Shown here: piece by piece, positions 31,571 to 40,885 of the stretch | Position numbering within the stretch: the stretch's first letter is position 1 | Layout of the letters: every line of letters begins with the position of its first letter | Source: Firmicutes bacterium TM09-10 | GTDB taxonomy: Bacteria; Bacillota; Clostridia; Lachnospirales; Lachnospiraceae | NCBI GenBank assembly: GCA_003481005.1 | Contig: QUKC01000013.1 | Coordinates: 44,558 to 108,557, forward strand | Direction of reading: 5' to 3' | DNA: 64,000 bases | Made by a program: the position numbers and the translations under genes | The notes under the pieces: generated by a model | What the model saw: the letters and a program-made list of their open reading frames with translations, nothing else | Told to the model about the DNA's origin: nothing | Database searches by the model: none

Positions 31571-32755
31571 ATGACAACCTATAATTTTGACCGGGAAATT
31601 GACCGGAAAAAGACAAACAGCCTGAAATATGATTTCGCCGTGGAACGCGGACGTGACGTAGATGTGTTGCCATTGTGGGTGGCGGATATGGATTTTCAGG
31701 CGCCGAAGCCTGTGTTGGATGCACTGCAGAATGCGGTTTCCCATGGGATTTTCGGTTATAGCGAGGTAAAAGGAGAATATTTTGACGCGCTGTATCGCTG
31801 GTTTGACAGTCGGTTTGACTGGCAGCCAAAGTCTGAATGGCTTGTAAAAACCCCCGGCGTGGTATTTGCCCTTGCGATGGCGGTACGCGCCCTGACAAAA
31901 GAGGGCGACAGTGTACTGATTCAGCCGCCGGTTTATTACCCGTTCTTTGAGGTGATTCGCGATAACAATAGAAAGATCGTAGAAAGCCCGCTCCTTTTAA
32001 CAGGCGGACATTATGAAATTGACTTCGACGATCTGGAAGAAAAGATCGCATCCCAGAATGTAAAGCTGTTTTTGCTGTGCAGTCCCCACAATCCTGTCGG
32101 CAGAGTCTGGACAAAAGAAGAGCTTCAAAAACTGGGAGAGCTTTGCGACCGCTACCATGTGTTCGTTGTGGCAGACGAGATTCATTGTGATTTCGCTTTT
32201 CCGGAGCATCCGCATACGATATTTGCAAAGGCATGTCCGCGGCTGGAAGAAAAGATGATTCTTTGCACTGCACCGAGTAAGACCTTTAATCTGGCGGGGC
32301 TGCAGGTTTCCAATATCTGGGTTCCTGGAAAAGAGATCCGGGACAGATTCAAAGCCGAGATCAACGCAGCGGGATATTCCCAGTTGAACGCCCTCGGTTT
32401 AATCGCGTGCCAGGCAGCTTATGAAAATGGCGGCGAGTGGCTTGAGCAGTGCCGGGCATATTTGCGGGAAAATTTGAAGGTCCTGCGCAGCTTCTTAAAA
32501 GAAAGACTGCCTAAGATCCGTCTGATCGAACCGGAAGGCACTTACTTTGCATGGTTGGACTGCTCGGGACTGGGACTGTCGGACACAGCGTTGGAAAATC
32601 TCATTGCACATCAGGCAAAACTCTGGCTGGATGGCGGCTCTGTCTTTGACAAAAAGTCGGGACAGTTTGAACGCATCGTGCTGGCGTGCACGAAAAAAAC
32701 GCTTTTGCAGGCGCTCACACAGCTGGAAGCAGCCTGCCGGGGAAGAAATTCATAA
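31571..32755 (+). CDS. MalY/PatB-family PLP aminotransferase (C-S lyase)
   Basis: 394 residues from the ATG at 31571 (an upstream TTG at 31550 is less likely). Fold-type I aminotransferase: VLPLWVADMDFQAPKPVLDAL, GIFGYSEVKGEYFDALYRWF, LCSPHNPVGRVWTKEEL, VVADEIHCDF and PLP lysine in CTAPSKTFNLAGLQVSN. MalY/PatB proteins have cystathionine beta-lyase activity. In this place it most likely converts cystathionine to homocysteine. Confidence 0.9.
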   Translation: MTTYNFDREIDRKKTNSLKYDFAVERGRDVDVLPLWVADMDFQAPKPVLDALQNAVSHGIFGYSEVKGEYFDALYRWFDSRFDWQPKSEWLVKTPGVVFALAMAVRALTKEGDSVLIQPPVYYPFFEVIRDNNRKIVESPLLLTGGHYEIDFDDLEEKIASQNVKLFLLCSPHNPVGRVWTKEELQKLGELCDRYHVFVVADEIHCDFAFPEHPHTIFAKACPRLEEKMILCTAPSKTFNLAGLQVSNIWVPGKEIRDRFKAEINAAGYSQLNALGLIACQAAYENGGEWLEQCRAYLRENLKVLRSFLKERLPKIRLIEPEGTYFAWLDCSGLGLSDTALENLIAHQAKLWLDGGSVFDKKSGQFERIVLACTKKTLLQALTQLEAACRGRNS

Positions 32756-32837
32756 CGCAAAAACAACTGCCGGGAGGCGGTGCTTTTATTCAATGAAAAG
32801 TCTGTGCTGACGCCGGAAAAATCATGGAATATTTTAT

Positions 32838-32880
32838 TCATGACAATAGAATGCTCGCAGAGCGTGCATTCTATTGTTTA
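32838..32880. repeat. R1 palindrome, full copy
   Basis: TGACAATAGAATG, loop CTCGCAGAGCGTG, CATTCTATTGTTT. Loop orientation is inverted relative to the copy at 20511. It lies 8 bases upstream of the cysK -35 box. Confidence 0.85.
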
Positions 32881-32887
32881 AAAAGGG

Positions 32888-32944
32888 TTGACAGATCCGA
32901 AAAGGCAGAATATAATCACATTAACATATAAAGTAAGTAGGTTT
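32888..32944 (+). promoter_or_regulatory. cysK promoter and shared downstream motif
   Basis: TTGACA (32888-32893), 17 bases, TATAAT (32911-32916). Right after it, TAACATATAAAGTAAGTAGG then TTT (32922-32944). The stretch TTGACAGATC..GAAAA..AGAATAyAAT..TAACATA..TAGGTwT is shared with the promoter at 36865, which suggests a repressor site at the transcription start. Confidence 0.6.
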
Positions 32945-32959
32945 AAGGAGGAAGAGCAA

Positions 32960-33895
32960 ATGAGCAACGTTTATACATCCGCAGATCAGTTAATCGGCAG
33001 AACTCCCCTGCTGGAGCTGACACATATTGAAAAGGCAGAGGGCTTAAAGGCACACATCTATGGCAAGCTGGAATACTTTAATCCTGCAGGCTCTGTAAAG
33101 GACAGAATTGCAAAAGCGATGATCGATGATGCAGAGGCAAAGGGCGCATTAAAGGCAGGCTCTGTAATTATTGAACCTACCTCCGGCAACACCGGCATCG
33201 GTCTTGCGTCTGTTGCAGCAGCGAGAGGCTACCGGATCATTATCGTAATGCCGGAAACCATGAGCGTAGAGCGCAGACAGCTGATGAAGGCATACGGCGC
33301 AGAGCTTGTCCTGACAGAAGGTGCAAAGGGCATGAAGGGTGCAATCGCAAAGGCAGACGAGCTGGCAAAGGAAATTCCCAACAGCTTCATTCCCGGACAG
33401 TTTGTAAACCCTGCAAACCCGGAGGTACACAAAAAGACAACCGGTCCTGAGATCTGGGAAGATTTGGATGGCAAGGTTGATATCCTGGTAGCAGGCGTTG
33501 GTACGGGCGGAACCGTGACCGGTACAGGCCAGTACTTAAAGAGCAAAAAGGCTGATGTAAAGGTTGTTGCTGTAGAGCCTGCAGGCTCTCCGGTTCTGAG
33601 CAAGGGCACAGCCGGCGCACACAAGATCCAGGGAATCGGCGCAGGCTTCGTACCGGACGTACTGGACACCGGGGTTTATGACGAAATTATTACCGTAGAG
33701 AATCAGGATGCGTTTGCAACCGGCAGAAAGATCGGTCATCAGGAAGGCGTGCTGGTAGGCATTTCCTCCGGTGCGGCAGTATGGGCAGCAATCGAGCTTG
33801 CAAAACGTCCCGAAAACGAAGGCAAAAACATCGTCGTTATTCTGCCGGATACCGGTGACCGTTATCTGTCCACCCCTCTGTTTGCAGAAGAGTAA
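32960..33895 (+). CDS. cysK: Cysteine synthase (O-acetylserine sulfhydrylase)
   Basis: 311 residues from the ATG at 32960 with AAGGAGG upstream. PLP lysine K47 in [15 protein letters not shown], substrate loop [13 protein letters not shown] at about 74-86, [14 protein letters not shown] phosphate loop, and [12 protein letters not shown] near the end. It forms cysteine from O-acetylserine and sulfide. It has its own promoter, separate from the two PLP enzymes upstream. Confidence 0.97.
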   Translation: MSNVYTSADQLIGRTPLLELTHIEKAEGLKAHIYGKLEYFNPAGSVKDRIAKAMIDDAEAKGALKAGSVIIEPTSGNTGIGLASVAAARGYRIIIVMPETMSVERRQLMKAYGAELVLTEGAKGMKGAIAKADELAKEIPNSFIPGQFVNPANPEVHKKTTGPEIWEDLDGKVDILVAGVGTGGTVTGTGQYLKSKKADVKVVAVEPAGSPVLSKGTAGAHKIQGIGAGFVPDVLDTGVYDEIITVENQDAFATGRKIGHQEGVLVGISSGAAVWAAIELAKRPENEGKNIVVILPDTGDRYLSTPLFAEE

Positions 33896-33931
33896 GAGGC
33901 AGATGTCCTTCAAACCATTCGCAAAAATTTC

Positions 33932-34247
33932 TTGACAGAGCGAAACGGGTATGCTATCTTGTAAAAAACAAAAAGCGATGACGAAGAAAAGTAGTACAGA
34001 CAGACGGCACAGAGAGCAGGCGGTGGTGGGAGTCCTGCGCGGATATCTGTAGGAAAGAACACTTCCGAGCTGCAAGCTGAACGCAGGATTTGTAAGTAGG
34101 CGAGCCGGAGTCCCACGTTACAGGGATAGCGTTTCATGGGAACGCGAAAAAGGGGCCGTACAAGGAAGTGCGGCAAGTTAGGTGGCACCGCGGATATAGC
34201 AGCAGCTATTCGTCCTATCTCCAATAGGACAAATGGCTGCTGTTTTT
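33932..34247 (+). promoter_or_regulatory. T-box riboswitch, asparagine type, with its promoter
   Basis: Promoter TTGACA (33932-33937), 17 bases, TATCTT (33955-33960). Leader with stem I AGAGAG and GGTGGTGGGAGTCC elements, likely specifier AAC at 34058-34060 (GAAAGAACACTTCC), T-box AGGTGGCACCGCG at 34180-34192, and a terminator hairpin 34198-34247 ending in TTTTT. The AAC codon and the asnB gene behind it agree. Confidence 0.9.
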
Positions 34248-34289
34248 GCGTTCTTACGTAACGCAGCAAAAGAAAAGGAGGAAAAGCTT

Positions 34290-35873
34290 ATGTGTTCCAT
34301 TCTCTGCTACGCGGGAAAAGATGTCACCAAAGAAACGATGGAAGGATATCTGTTAAAGACAAAGATGAGAGGACCGGATGCCCAGCAGGTCGTTGAGACC
34401 GAATTCGGGTATCTCGGCTTTGCAAGACTTGCGATCATGGGGTTGACCCCGGACGGCATGCAGCCGTTTCAACGGGACGGCAGCTGGGTGATCTGCAATG
34501 GTGAAATTTACGGCTTTCGCAAAATCAAAAAGGAGCTGGAAGAGCGCGGTTATCAGTTCCAGAGCGGTTCCGACTGTGAGGTTTTGCTTCCGCTATATGA
34601 AGAATATGGACTGGAAATGTTTTCCCATCTGGATGCGGAATATGCCTGCGTATTGTACGATCACAAAAGCGGCAAGCTGATCGCAGCCCGTGACCAGATC
34701 GGAATCCGTCCATTGTTTTATGGTTATTCCAAGAGCGGAAAGATTGCATTTGCCAGTGAGGCAAAGAACCTGATCGGCTGGGTGGACGAGGTGCGTGCAT
34801 TTCCGCCCGGAAGCTATTATTACGATGGAAAATTTGTCAAATATGAGGATATCGCAGCTGTCCATGGTTATGTGCACAAAGATATTGATGTGATTACAAA
34901 AAACATCCATGATAAGCTGACGGAGGGGGTAAAGAAACGGCTGGATGCAGACGCTCCGCTGGGCTTTTTGTTATCCGGCGGTCTGGACTCAAGTCTTGTA
35001 TGTGCAATTGCAGCAGATATTTTGAAAAAACCGATCAGGACCTTTGCAATCGGCATGGACACAGATGCGATTGATTTAAAATATGCAAAAGAAGTTGCTG
35101 ATTTTATCGGCGCAGAGCATACCGAAGTCATCATGACAAAGGAAGAAGTGCTGGAAAGCCTGGAAACCGTTATCGAAGCGCTTGCAACCTATGACATCAC
35201 GACGATCCGTGCGAGCATGGGCATGTACCTTGTCTGCAAGGCAATCCATGAAAAAACAGACTTAAAGGTGCTGCTGACCGGTGAAATTTCCGACGAGCTG
35301 TTCGGCTATAAATATACGGACTTTGCACCGAGCGCGGCAGCCTTTCAGGAAGAGGCAGCAAAGAGAATCCGTGAGCTGTACTGCTATGATGTCCTGCGTG
35401 CCGACCGGTGTCTTGCGGCAAACAGCCTGGAAGCCCGTGTACCCTTCGGCGATCTCGACTTTGTCCGTTATGTGATGTCCATTGACCCGGCGAAGAAGTT
35501 AAACACCTACGGAAAAGGAAAATATCTGCTGCGCAAGGCATTTGAAGCAGATCATATTTTGCCGGAAAACATCCTGTGGAGAGAAAAAGCTGCATTCAGC
35601 GATGCAGTGGGACACAGCATGGTGGATGATTTAAAAGAATACGCAGAGAAGTATTACACCGACGAGGAATACGAAACGCTCCGCCGGAAATATGATTTTG
35701 CACAGCCCTTCACAAAAGAAAGCCTGCTGTATCGGGAAATCTTTGAAAAGTATTATCCCGGACAGGCAAGGATGGTGCCGGACTTCTGGATGCCCAACAA
35801 GAGCTGGGAGGGCTGTAATGTCAATGACCCCAGTGCCCGTGTGCTGGCAAACTACGGTGACAGCGGAAAATGA
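34290..35873 (+). CDS. asnB: Asparagine synthase (glutamine-hydrolysing)
   Basis: 527 residues from the ATG at 34290 with AAAGGAGG upstream. Cys2 is the glutaminase nucleophile (MCSILCYAG). Synthetase ATP loop LSGGLDSS at 228-235, then LLTGEISDELFGYKY and EARVPFGDLDFV. It converts aspartate to asparagine using glutamine and ATP. Control by uncharged tRNA-Asn is expected from the T-box. Confidence 0.96.
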   Translation: MCSILCYAGKDVTKETMEGYLLKTKMRGPDAQQVVETEFGYLGFARLAIMGLTPDGMQPFQRDGSWVICNGEIYGFRKIKKELEERGYQFQSGSDCEVLLPLYEEYGLEMFSHLDAEYACVLYDHKSGKLIAARDQIGIRPLFYGYSKSGKIAFASEAKNLIGWVDEVRAFPPGSYYYDGKFVKYEDIAAVHGYVHKDIDVITKNIHDKLTEGVKKRLDADAPLGFLLSGGLDSSLVCAIAADILKKPIRTFAIGMDTDAIDLKYAKEVADFIGAEHTEVIMTKEEVLESLETVIEALATYDITTIRASMGMYLVCKAIHEKTDLKVLLTGEISDELFGYKYTDFAPSAAAFQEEAAKRIRELYCYDVLRADRCLAANSLEARVPFGDLDFVRYVMSIDPAKKLNTYGKGKYLLRKAFEADHILPENILWREKAAFSDAVGHSMVDDLKEYAEKYYTDEEYETLRRKYDFAQPFTKESLLYREIFEKYYPGQARMVPDFWMPNKSWEGCNVNDPSARVLANYGDSGK

Positions 35874-36002
35874 AAAAGAATGTGCCTTGGCACATTCTCG
35901 CGCCGAGGCGCGGTTGCTTTAGCAACCATCTACCCCTGCGCCGAGTGCGCATCCTCGCGGAGCATTTTTATCGTATGGAAACGAAGTTTCCTATACGATA
36001 AA
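35874..36002 (-). repeat. R2 multi-hairpin repeat, copy 5 (reverse orientation)
   Basis: Reads on the minus strand as in copy 2: TATCGTATAGGAAAC/GTTTCCATACGATA, CGCTCCGCGAGGATGC, GGTTGC-TAAA-GCAACC, GAATGTGCC-AA-GGCACATTC. It lies between convergent asnB and the C39-like gene. Confidence 0.88.
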
Positions 36003-36035
36003 AATTACGGGTGGGACTTATAAGCCCCACCCGTT
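36000..36035 (-). terminator. Terminator of the C39-like gene
   Basis: On the minus strand ACGGGTGGG pairs with CCCACCCGT, followed by AATTTTTATC. The stem begins at the stop codon. Confidence 0.8.
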
Positions 36036-36658
36036 TACGCGTTCCATTCGCATTCGCCGGACGTGCGGAACATCAGCAGCGCCTCGCGGCAGGAAAATTC
36101 ACCCAGCTCATAGTATCCGTGGGAAAGTCGGTTGATGCGTTCCAGAGAAACTGCGCGGTTGGCACATTTTGGCTGGTCATAAATAAACCGGATGCCCTTG
36201 GCATAATATTCAGCGTCGAATTCGGGAGTCCCTTCTTCCTCATAATAAGGGTCGAAAAAAAACACCTCGTCTTTGGAAATGCCGGTTAAAAGCACATAGT
36301 GCGGAACTTCGAGAAAAAGACGCAGCACGACAGCTGCGCCGTGCAAAAGCGCCTGACTGATTTCGCTGTCCGGGGACAGTGTAACATCGTTACCGAAAAG
36401 AAACTGCGTCTGGATCGGAAAAGAGCGGACAGCTGCCAGCTGATTTAACCAACTGCCGACAAAACGCATTGCGGCGGCGGAAGTGCCGTGACGGCATGGT
36501 TGTCCCTGTTCGTTATAAGTGTCCATTGTATAGAGCATAATACATTTGAGGATGTCAGGACTGATTTCTTCCCGATCAAACAGGTAGCGGATTCCGTTGG
36601 TAATAGAAACAGAACCGCAGTCATATTCTGAGGACTGATAATTTAAGTAATTTTTCAT
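36035..36658 (-). CDS. C39-peptidase-like protein
   Basis: 207 residues. QSSEYDCGSVSITNGIRYLF near the N-terminus has the Cys-Gly of C39-type papain-fold proteases, HYVLLTGISKDEVFFFDPYYEE supplies the His and Asp positions. No transporter domains, no signal peptide and no bacteriocin gene nearby, so it is not a classical double-glycine leader peptidase. Activity is inferred from motifs only. It is preceded by an unusual structured leader and its own promoter. Confidence 0.65.
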   Translation of the reverse strand: MKNYLNYQSSEYDCGSVSITNGIRYLFDREEISPDILKCIMLYTMDTYNEQGQPCRHGTSAAAMRFVGSWLNQLAAVRSFPIQTQFLFGNDVTLSPDSEISQALLHGAAVVLRLFLEVPHYVLLTGISKDEVFFFDPYYEEEGTPEFDAEYYAKGIRFIYDQPKCANRAVSLERINRLSHGYYELGEFSCREALLMFRTSGECEWNA

Positions 36659-36846
36659 TGAAAAATCCTCCGGTAAAGCATATTATATAAGGTCAGTGGA
36701 TTGTTCCGTACTGCGCACTCCCACAATCCTACCCACCTATGAGCAAGCTCCTGTGGGCATAGACCTTTTGATCCTGGCATCATGATAGGATAGAAAGAAT
36801 CGTGCGCTCTGCTGTCGAATATAACGCGAACCCCGTATTTTGTCAA
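36659..36846 (-). promoter_or_regulatory. Promoter and structured 5' leader of the C39-like gene
   Basis: On the minus strand TTGACA (36846-36841), 17 bases, TATATT (36823-36818). The ~150-base leader can fold as a three-way junction: closing stem AAGGTC (36767-36762) with GACCTT (36694-36689), arm CCCAC..GTGGG holding GAGC-TT-GCTC, and arm GGATTGT..ACAATCC. An upstream segment ATCCTA can pair with TAGGAT of the second arm instead, giving two exclusive folds. No known riboswitch class was recognised. Confidence 0.5.
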
Positions 36847-36864
36847 GAATATGGGAATAGAGTC

Positions 36865-36923
36865 TTGACAGATCGAAAAAAATAGAATACAATTCTCACT
36901 AACATACCGGATAGATAGGTATT
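36865..36923 (+). promoter_or_regulatory. Promoter of the peptide ABC operon with shared motif
   Basis: TTGACA (36865-36870), 17 bases, TACAAT (36888-36893), followed by TAACATACCGGATAGATAGG (36900-36919) and TATT. It aligns with the cysK promoter from the -35 box through the motif. Confidence 0.6.
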
Positions 36924-36959
36924 GAGCGGCGGATGATTCGCCTAAAAGGAGGAGCAGTT

Positions 36960-38624
36960 ATGAAAAAACGAAACAGGATCTTAAGCCTGCTTCTGGCAGG
37001 AGTGATGGCGCTGGGACTGACCGCGTGCGGCGCATCGAATGCAGGTGCTGCAGCAGATGAAACCGGAAGCGCAGCGGTGAGCACAGAGAGTGCATCCTCA
37101 GACACAGCAGCTTCGGGAGAGAAGATTATCAACGTCGGTGTGACCAATACCATCGGCAGTCTCAATCCCCTTTTGTTAAACGGCGGCGAGATTAACAAAT
37201 ATGCGACCGGACTGATGTTTTTGCCGTTGATGGAGCTGGATGCTGACTTGAACTTCGAGGGCATGCTGGCAGATTCCATCACAACAGAAGATAACAAAAA
37301 CTTTATCGTTCACATCGATGATGCTGCAACCTGGTCGGACGGAACGCCTGTTACGGCAGATGATGTGGTTTATACCGCACTTCGCCTGGCAAGCCCGGTC
37401 ATCGGCAATACTGCAATGATGTATTATGTATTTGAAGGCGTTGGCGACGACGGCTTTGTAGAGGAAGGTGCAGAGAGCATCGACGGCATTCAGAAGGTAG
37501 ACGATAAAACGGTACAGTTTACGACCAAAGAAGAAATGCCGATTACTACCTTTGAAAACAGCTATGCGAGATATCTGCTGACTCTGCCCAAGCATGTGAT
37601 CGAGCAGTATTCCGAGGAAGAGCTTTCCACAGCGGATTGGTTCAACCATCCCGATGTTGTCAGCGGACCGTTCATCGTAACGGATTTCGATGTGGATCAT
37701 TATATTTCCTATGAAGCGAACAAGGATTATTGGAAGGGCGCGCCCAAGATCGACAAGCTCAACATCAAAATCGTAGACGGCAGTCAGCTGTATGCAGGTC
37801 TGCAATCCGGCGAAATCGATATCACCCAGCAGACGATGAGTGATATCCCGCAGGAGGACTATGAGAGCGTAGAAGCCCTGGACAACGTAGAAGTTGTATA
37901 CGGCTCCCCGGTTACCAACCAGTCCGTATTTATCCAGACAAAGAACGTTCCGGACGTAAAAGTTCGTCAGGCGATGCTGTATGCGATTGACCGTCAGCAG
38001 ATTCTGGAGGAACTGTTAAACGGACATGGCGAAATTGTAGATGGATTCCTGTCCAGTGCAAGCCCGTTCTATGATGATTCCCTTACACCGATTTCCTATG
38101 ACCCGGAAAAGGCAAAAGCACTTCTGGAAGAAGCAGGATGGGACGGCTCCCAGACAATCCGTTTCTATGTAAATTCCGGCGATTCGACTTTTGTAAACGC
38201 AGCCTCCATCATCGCTGCAGAGTGGGCTGCAGTCGGCATCAAGGCGGAAATCCAGACCGTTGACTTCGCAACGCTGATGAGCGTTGCAGGCACAGAGGAC
38301 TATGATGTACTGGCAGTACAGTACACCTATGCGCCGGTGGATCCCTATCCGGATGTAGCATGGCTGCTTGGCGGTGAAGGAAGCTGGACCGGCTACAGCA
38401 ACGATACGTTAAACGAAGCGTTGACCAAATCCCAGCTGACAAGTGATCCGGAGGAAACGAAAGAGCTGTTCTCCGTTGTGGATAAAAAGGTACAGGAAGA
38501 TGTTCCGATGTTCTCCGCATATGTGATCAGCGCACAGGGGGCAGTCAGCAAGCGGATTACAGGCGCAGCTCCCAGCGTATACGGCTTCTTCAACGATGTC
38601 CAGAACTGGGACGTAGTGGAATAA
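36960..38624 (+). CDS. Peptide-type ABC substrate-binding lipoprotein (SBP_bac_5)
   Basis: 554 residues from the ATG at 36960 with AGGAGG upstream. Lipoprotein signal: MKKRNRILSLLLAGVMALGLTAC, with lipobox LTAC at 20-23, then a Ser/Ala-rich linker. The mature part is a family 5 binding protein (NKYATGLMFLPLMELDADL, ATWSDGTPVTADDVVYT, VRQAMLYAIDRQQIL). It captures peptides, or possibly N-acyl amino acids, outside the cell for the DppBCDF-like genes downstream. The cysK-like promoter hints at a sulfur-containing substrate. Confidence 0.92.
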   Translation: MKKRNRILSLLLAGVMALGLTACGASNAGAAADETGSAAVSTESASSDTAASGEKIINVGVTNTIGSLNPLLLNGGEINKYATGLMFLPLMELDADLNFEGMLADSITTEDNKNFIVHIDDAATWSDGTPVTADDVVYTALRLASPVIGNTAMMYYVFEGVGDDGFVEEGAESIDGIQKVDDKTVQFTTKEEMPITTFENSYARYLLTLPKHVIEQYSEEELSTADWFNHPDVVSGPFIVTDFDVDHYISYEANKDYWKGAPKIDKLNIKIVDGSQLYAGLQSGEIDITQQTMSDIPQEDYESVEALDNVEVVYGSPVTNQSVFIQTKNVPDVKVRQAMLYAIDRQQILEELLNGHGEIVDGFLSSASPFYDDSLTPISYDPEKAKALLEEAGWDGSQTIRFYVNSGDSTFVNAASIIAAEWAAVGIKAEIQTVDFATLMSVAGTEDYDVLAVQYTYAPVDPYPDVAWLLGGEGSWTGYSNDTLNEALTKSQLTSDPEETKELFSVVDKKVQEDVPMFSAYVISAQGAVSKRITGAAPSVYGFFNDVQNWDVVE

Positions 38625-38635
38625 AGAAGAATCCT

Positions 38636-38720
38636 GTTTCACAGAATTCTATTCTGCCGCAGTGGGATCTTTGCGGAGCATTTTTATCAGAGAAAAAAGA
38701 AGTTTTCTTCCGATAAAAAG
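38636..38720 (-). repeat. R2 repeat remnant
   Basis: GGATCTTTGCGGAGCATTTT and ATCAGAGAAAAAAGAAG..TTTTCTTCCGAT resemble the CGCTCCGC module and left hairpin of R2 in reverse orientation, with much decay. Confidence 0.45.
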
Positions 38721-38721
38721 T

Positions 38722-38790
38722 TTGTATTTCATATATTTTATGCTATGATAATAACTGCCGCACATCTCTTTTTCGGGAGGTGTGCGGCAG
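38722..38790 (+). promoter_or_regulatory. Possible internal promoter and hairpin before the ABC ATPase genes
   Basis: TTGTAT (38722-38727), 16 bases, TATGAT (38744-38749). Then CTGCCGCACA pairs with TGTGCGGCAG (38755-38790). No T-run follows, so it may be a 5' stabilising or processing hairpin that sets the ATPase and permease level apart from the binding protein. Confidence 0.5.
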
Positions 38791-38824
38791 AATCTTGATA
38801 TAGGAGTAAAGTGAGGAAAAGCAA

Positions 38825-39799
38825 ATGCCGCATTTACTGGAAGTAGAGGGACTGACAACCGTTTTTGACAGCGACTACGGACGCACTGTCAGCGTGGACC
38901 ATGTAAATTTTCATGTAGATAAGGGAGAAGTTGTCTGTATCGTCGGCGAATCCGGCTGTGGTAAGAGCGTGACCTCACTTTCTATTATGGGGCTGCTTGG
39001 AAGAGGCGGAACCGTGACGGAGGGAAGCGTCGTATTCGAGGACAAGAACCTTCTGACGATGACGGAAAAAGAGCTGGATAAAATCCGGGGCGACCGTCTG
39101 ACGATGATTTTCCAGGACCCTCTGACATCTCTCGATCCGGTCTTTACAGTCGGCAACCAGCTGATGGAGAGCATCCGAAAGCATATGAGACTGTCAAAAG
39201 AAGAGGCGCGAAAGCGGGCAGAGCAGATTTTAGGAAAAGTTGGTATGCCCGATCCTCACGGTGTCATGAAAAAATATCCTCATACGCTTTCCGGCGGCAT
39301 GCGCCAGCGTGTGATGATCGCGATGGCTCTGTGCTGCAATCCGGGCCTGCTGATCGCAGATGAACCGACGACGGCACTGGATGTGACGATTCAGGCACAG
39401 ATTATGGCGCTGTTGCGCAATCTGCAAAAAGAGAGTGGGATGTCGATGATCCTGATCACCCATGACATCGGGCTGGTAGCGAGCATGGCGGACCGCGTGA
39501 TCGTTATGTACGCCGGTCAGATGATCGAGGAAGCACCGGTAAAGGAGCTGTTTGCTGCGCCGGCACATCCGTATACAAAGGCGCTTTTGCAGACGGTTCC
39601 CGGAATTTATGACGAAAAGGACAGGGAGCTTGTCGCAATTCCCGGCATGGTTCCGGAAAACTATGATTCGATCCCCGGCTGTCGGTTTGCAGACCGCTGC
39701 GCCTTTCGGACAAAAGGCTGCGATCAGCCTCAGAGCTACAGACAGATCGGGGAAGGACATTTTGTCAGATGTATGCTCGCCAAAGAAGGAGAAACGTGA
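38825..39799 (+). CDS. Peptide ABC transporter ATPase (DppD/OppD-like)
   Basis: 324 residues. Walker A GESGCGKS, signature [15 protein letters not shown], Walker [14 protein letters not shown]-loop ITHDIGLVA, and the C-terminal OppD extension with the cysteine-rich [17 protein letters not shown], which in relatives binds an iron-sulfur cluster. It pairs with the next gene as the ATPase dimer of the importer. Confidence 0.94.
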   Translation: MPHLLEVEGLTTVFDSDYGRTVSVDHVNFHVDKGEVVCIVGESGCGKSVTSLSIMGLLGRGGTVTEGSVVFEDKNLLTMTEKELDKIRGDRLTMIFQDPLTSLDPVFTVGNQLMESIRKHMRLSKEEARKRAEQILGKVGMPDPHGVMKKYPHTLSGGMRQRVMIAMALCCNPGLLIADEPTTALDVTIQAQIMALLRNLQKESGMSMILITHDIGLVASMADRVIVMYAGQMIEEAPVKELFAAPAHPYTKALLQTVPGIYDEKDRELVAIPGMVPENYDSIPGCRFADRCAFRTKGCDQPQSYRQIGEGHFVRCMLAKEGET

Positions 39800-39801
39800 A
39801 G

Positions 39802-40878
39802 ATGAGCATAAATATGGAAGAAAAAAACACGGAGAAGGAGCCGCTGATCCGGGTAGAAAACCTGAAAAAATATTATCCCATCCGGGGCGGCGTTATTACC
39901 CATACGACAGGCTATGTGCATTCAGTGGACGGCGTTTCCTTTTCGATTGCAGAGGGAGAAACCCTCGGTCTGGTGGGCGAATCCGGATGCGGCAAATCGA
40001 CGGTGGGCAGACAGCTGGTCGGCCTGGAAACGCCGACGGGCGGCAGGCTGTTTTATCATGGAAAGGATATGGAGAAGCTTTCCGGAAAAGAGAAAAAGAG
40101 CGTGCGCACGCAGCTGCAGATGGTGTTCCAGGACCCATATTCTTCCCTGAATCCGAGAAAGCATATTTATGAAATTTTATCCCAGCCGATGCTCTATCAT
40201 GGGATTTCCAATAAAGAAACTGTCCACAGGGATGTTGATCGACTGCTGGATATGGTAGGACTTCCCAAACACGTGCTCGGGCGCTACCCGCATGAGTTCT
40301 CCGGCGGACAGCGGCAGAGAATCGGGATTGCGCGGGCGCTGTCTTTAAATCCCAGGTTTTTGGTCTGCGATGAGCCGGTCAGCGCGCTGGACGTTTCGAT
40401 TCAGGCACAGATTCTGAATTTGCTGCGCAGCCTGCAAAAGGACCTGGGGCTGACGTGCATGTTCGTTGGACATGGACTCGGCGCGGTCAATTATGTCAGC
40501 GACCGGATCGCAGTCATGTACCTTGGTAAAATTGTGGAGATCGGGCCGGCGCAGGAGGTGTTCCATCATCCGGTACACCCTTACACCCGCGCCCTGATCG
40601 ATGCAGTGCCGATTGCAGATCCCAAAAAGCGGGAACAAAAACCGCTTCTGACCGGAGAAATCGGCTCCAGCACGAACCCGCCCTCCGGCTGCCGCTTCCA
40701 TCCGAGATGTCCGTATGCGACGGAAAGCTGCAGACAGGAAGTGCCGGAGCTTTGCAGTGTTTTCCCAGGCAGCAGTCATCTGGCGGCGTGCCCATATGCA
40801 GTTGCGCAGCTGACTGGCGGCGCACCCGCATACGATGCGAAGATGCAGCAGGTTGTCGTAGAGCAGAAATGGAGATAA
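39802..40878 (+). CDS. Peptide ABC transporter ATPase (DppF/OppF-like)
   Basis: 358 residues from the ATG at 39802, 2 bases after the dppD-like stop. Walker [10 protein letters not shown], signature [15 protein letters not shown], Walker [13 protein letters not shown]. The H-loop reads FVGHGLGAV, where SHDL is usual, so the His is kept but its neighbours are changed. C-terminal cysteine motif [16 protein letters not shown] is present. Confidence 0.94.
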   Translation: MSINMEEKNTEKEPLIRVENLKKYYPIRGGVITHTTGYVHSVDGVSFSIAEGETLGLVGESGCGKSTVGRQLVGLETPTGGRLFYHGKDMEKLSGKEKKSVRTQLQMVFQDPYSSLNPRKHIYEILSQPMLYHGISNKETVHRDVDRLLDMVGLPKHVLGRYPHEFSGGQRQRIGIARALSLNPRFLVCDEPVSALDVSIQAQILNLLRSLQKDLGLTCMFVGHGLGAVNYVSDRIAVMYLGKIVEIGPAQEVFHHPVHPYTRALIDAVPIADPKKREQKPLLTGEIGSSTNPPSGCRFHPRCPYATESCRQEVPELCSVFPGSSHLAACPYAVAQLTGGAPAYDAKMQQVVVEQKWR

Positions 40879-40885
40879 AAGTGAC

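Noticed and set aside
30834..32273. A 479-codon minus-strand frame
   Set aside because: Antisense to the two PLP-enzyme genes and runs through an R2 repeat; no domain or ribosome site.
36659..36811. 6S RNA or a small protein gene (63 codons at 36655-36846)
   Set aside because: The long rod with central bubble of 6S is not formed, and the small frame has no ribosome site. A structured leader of the next gene fits the promoter position better.
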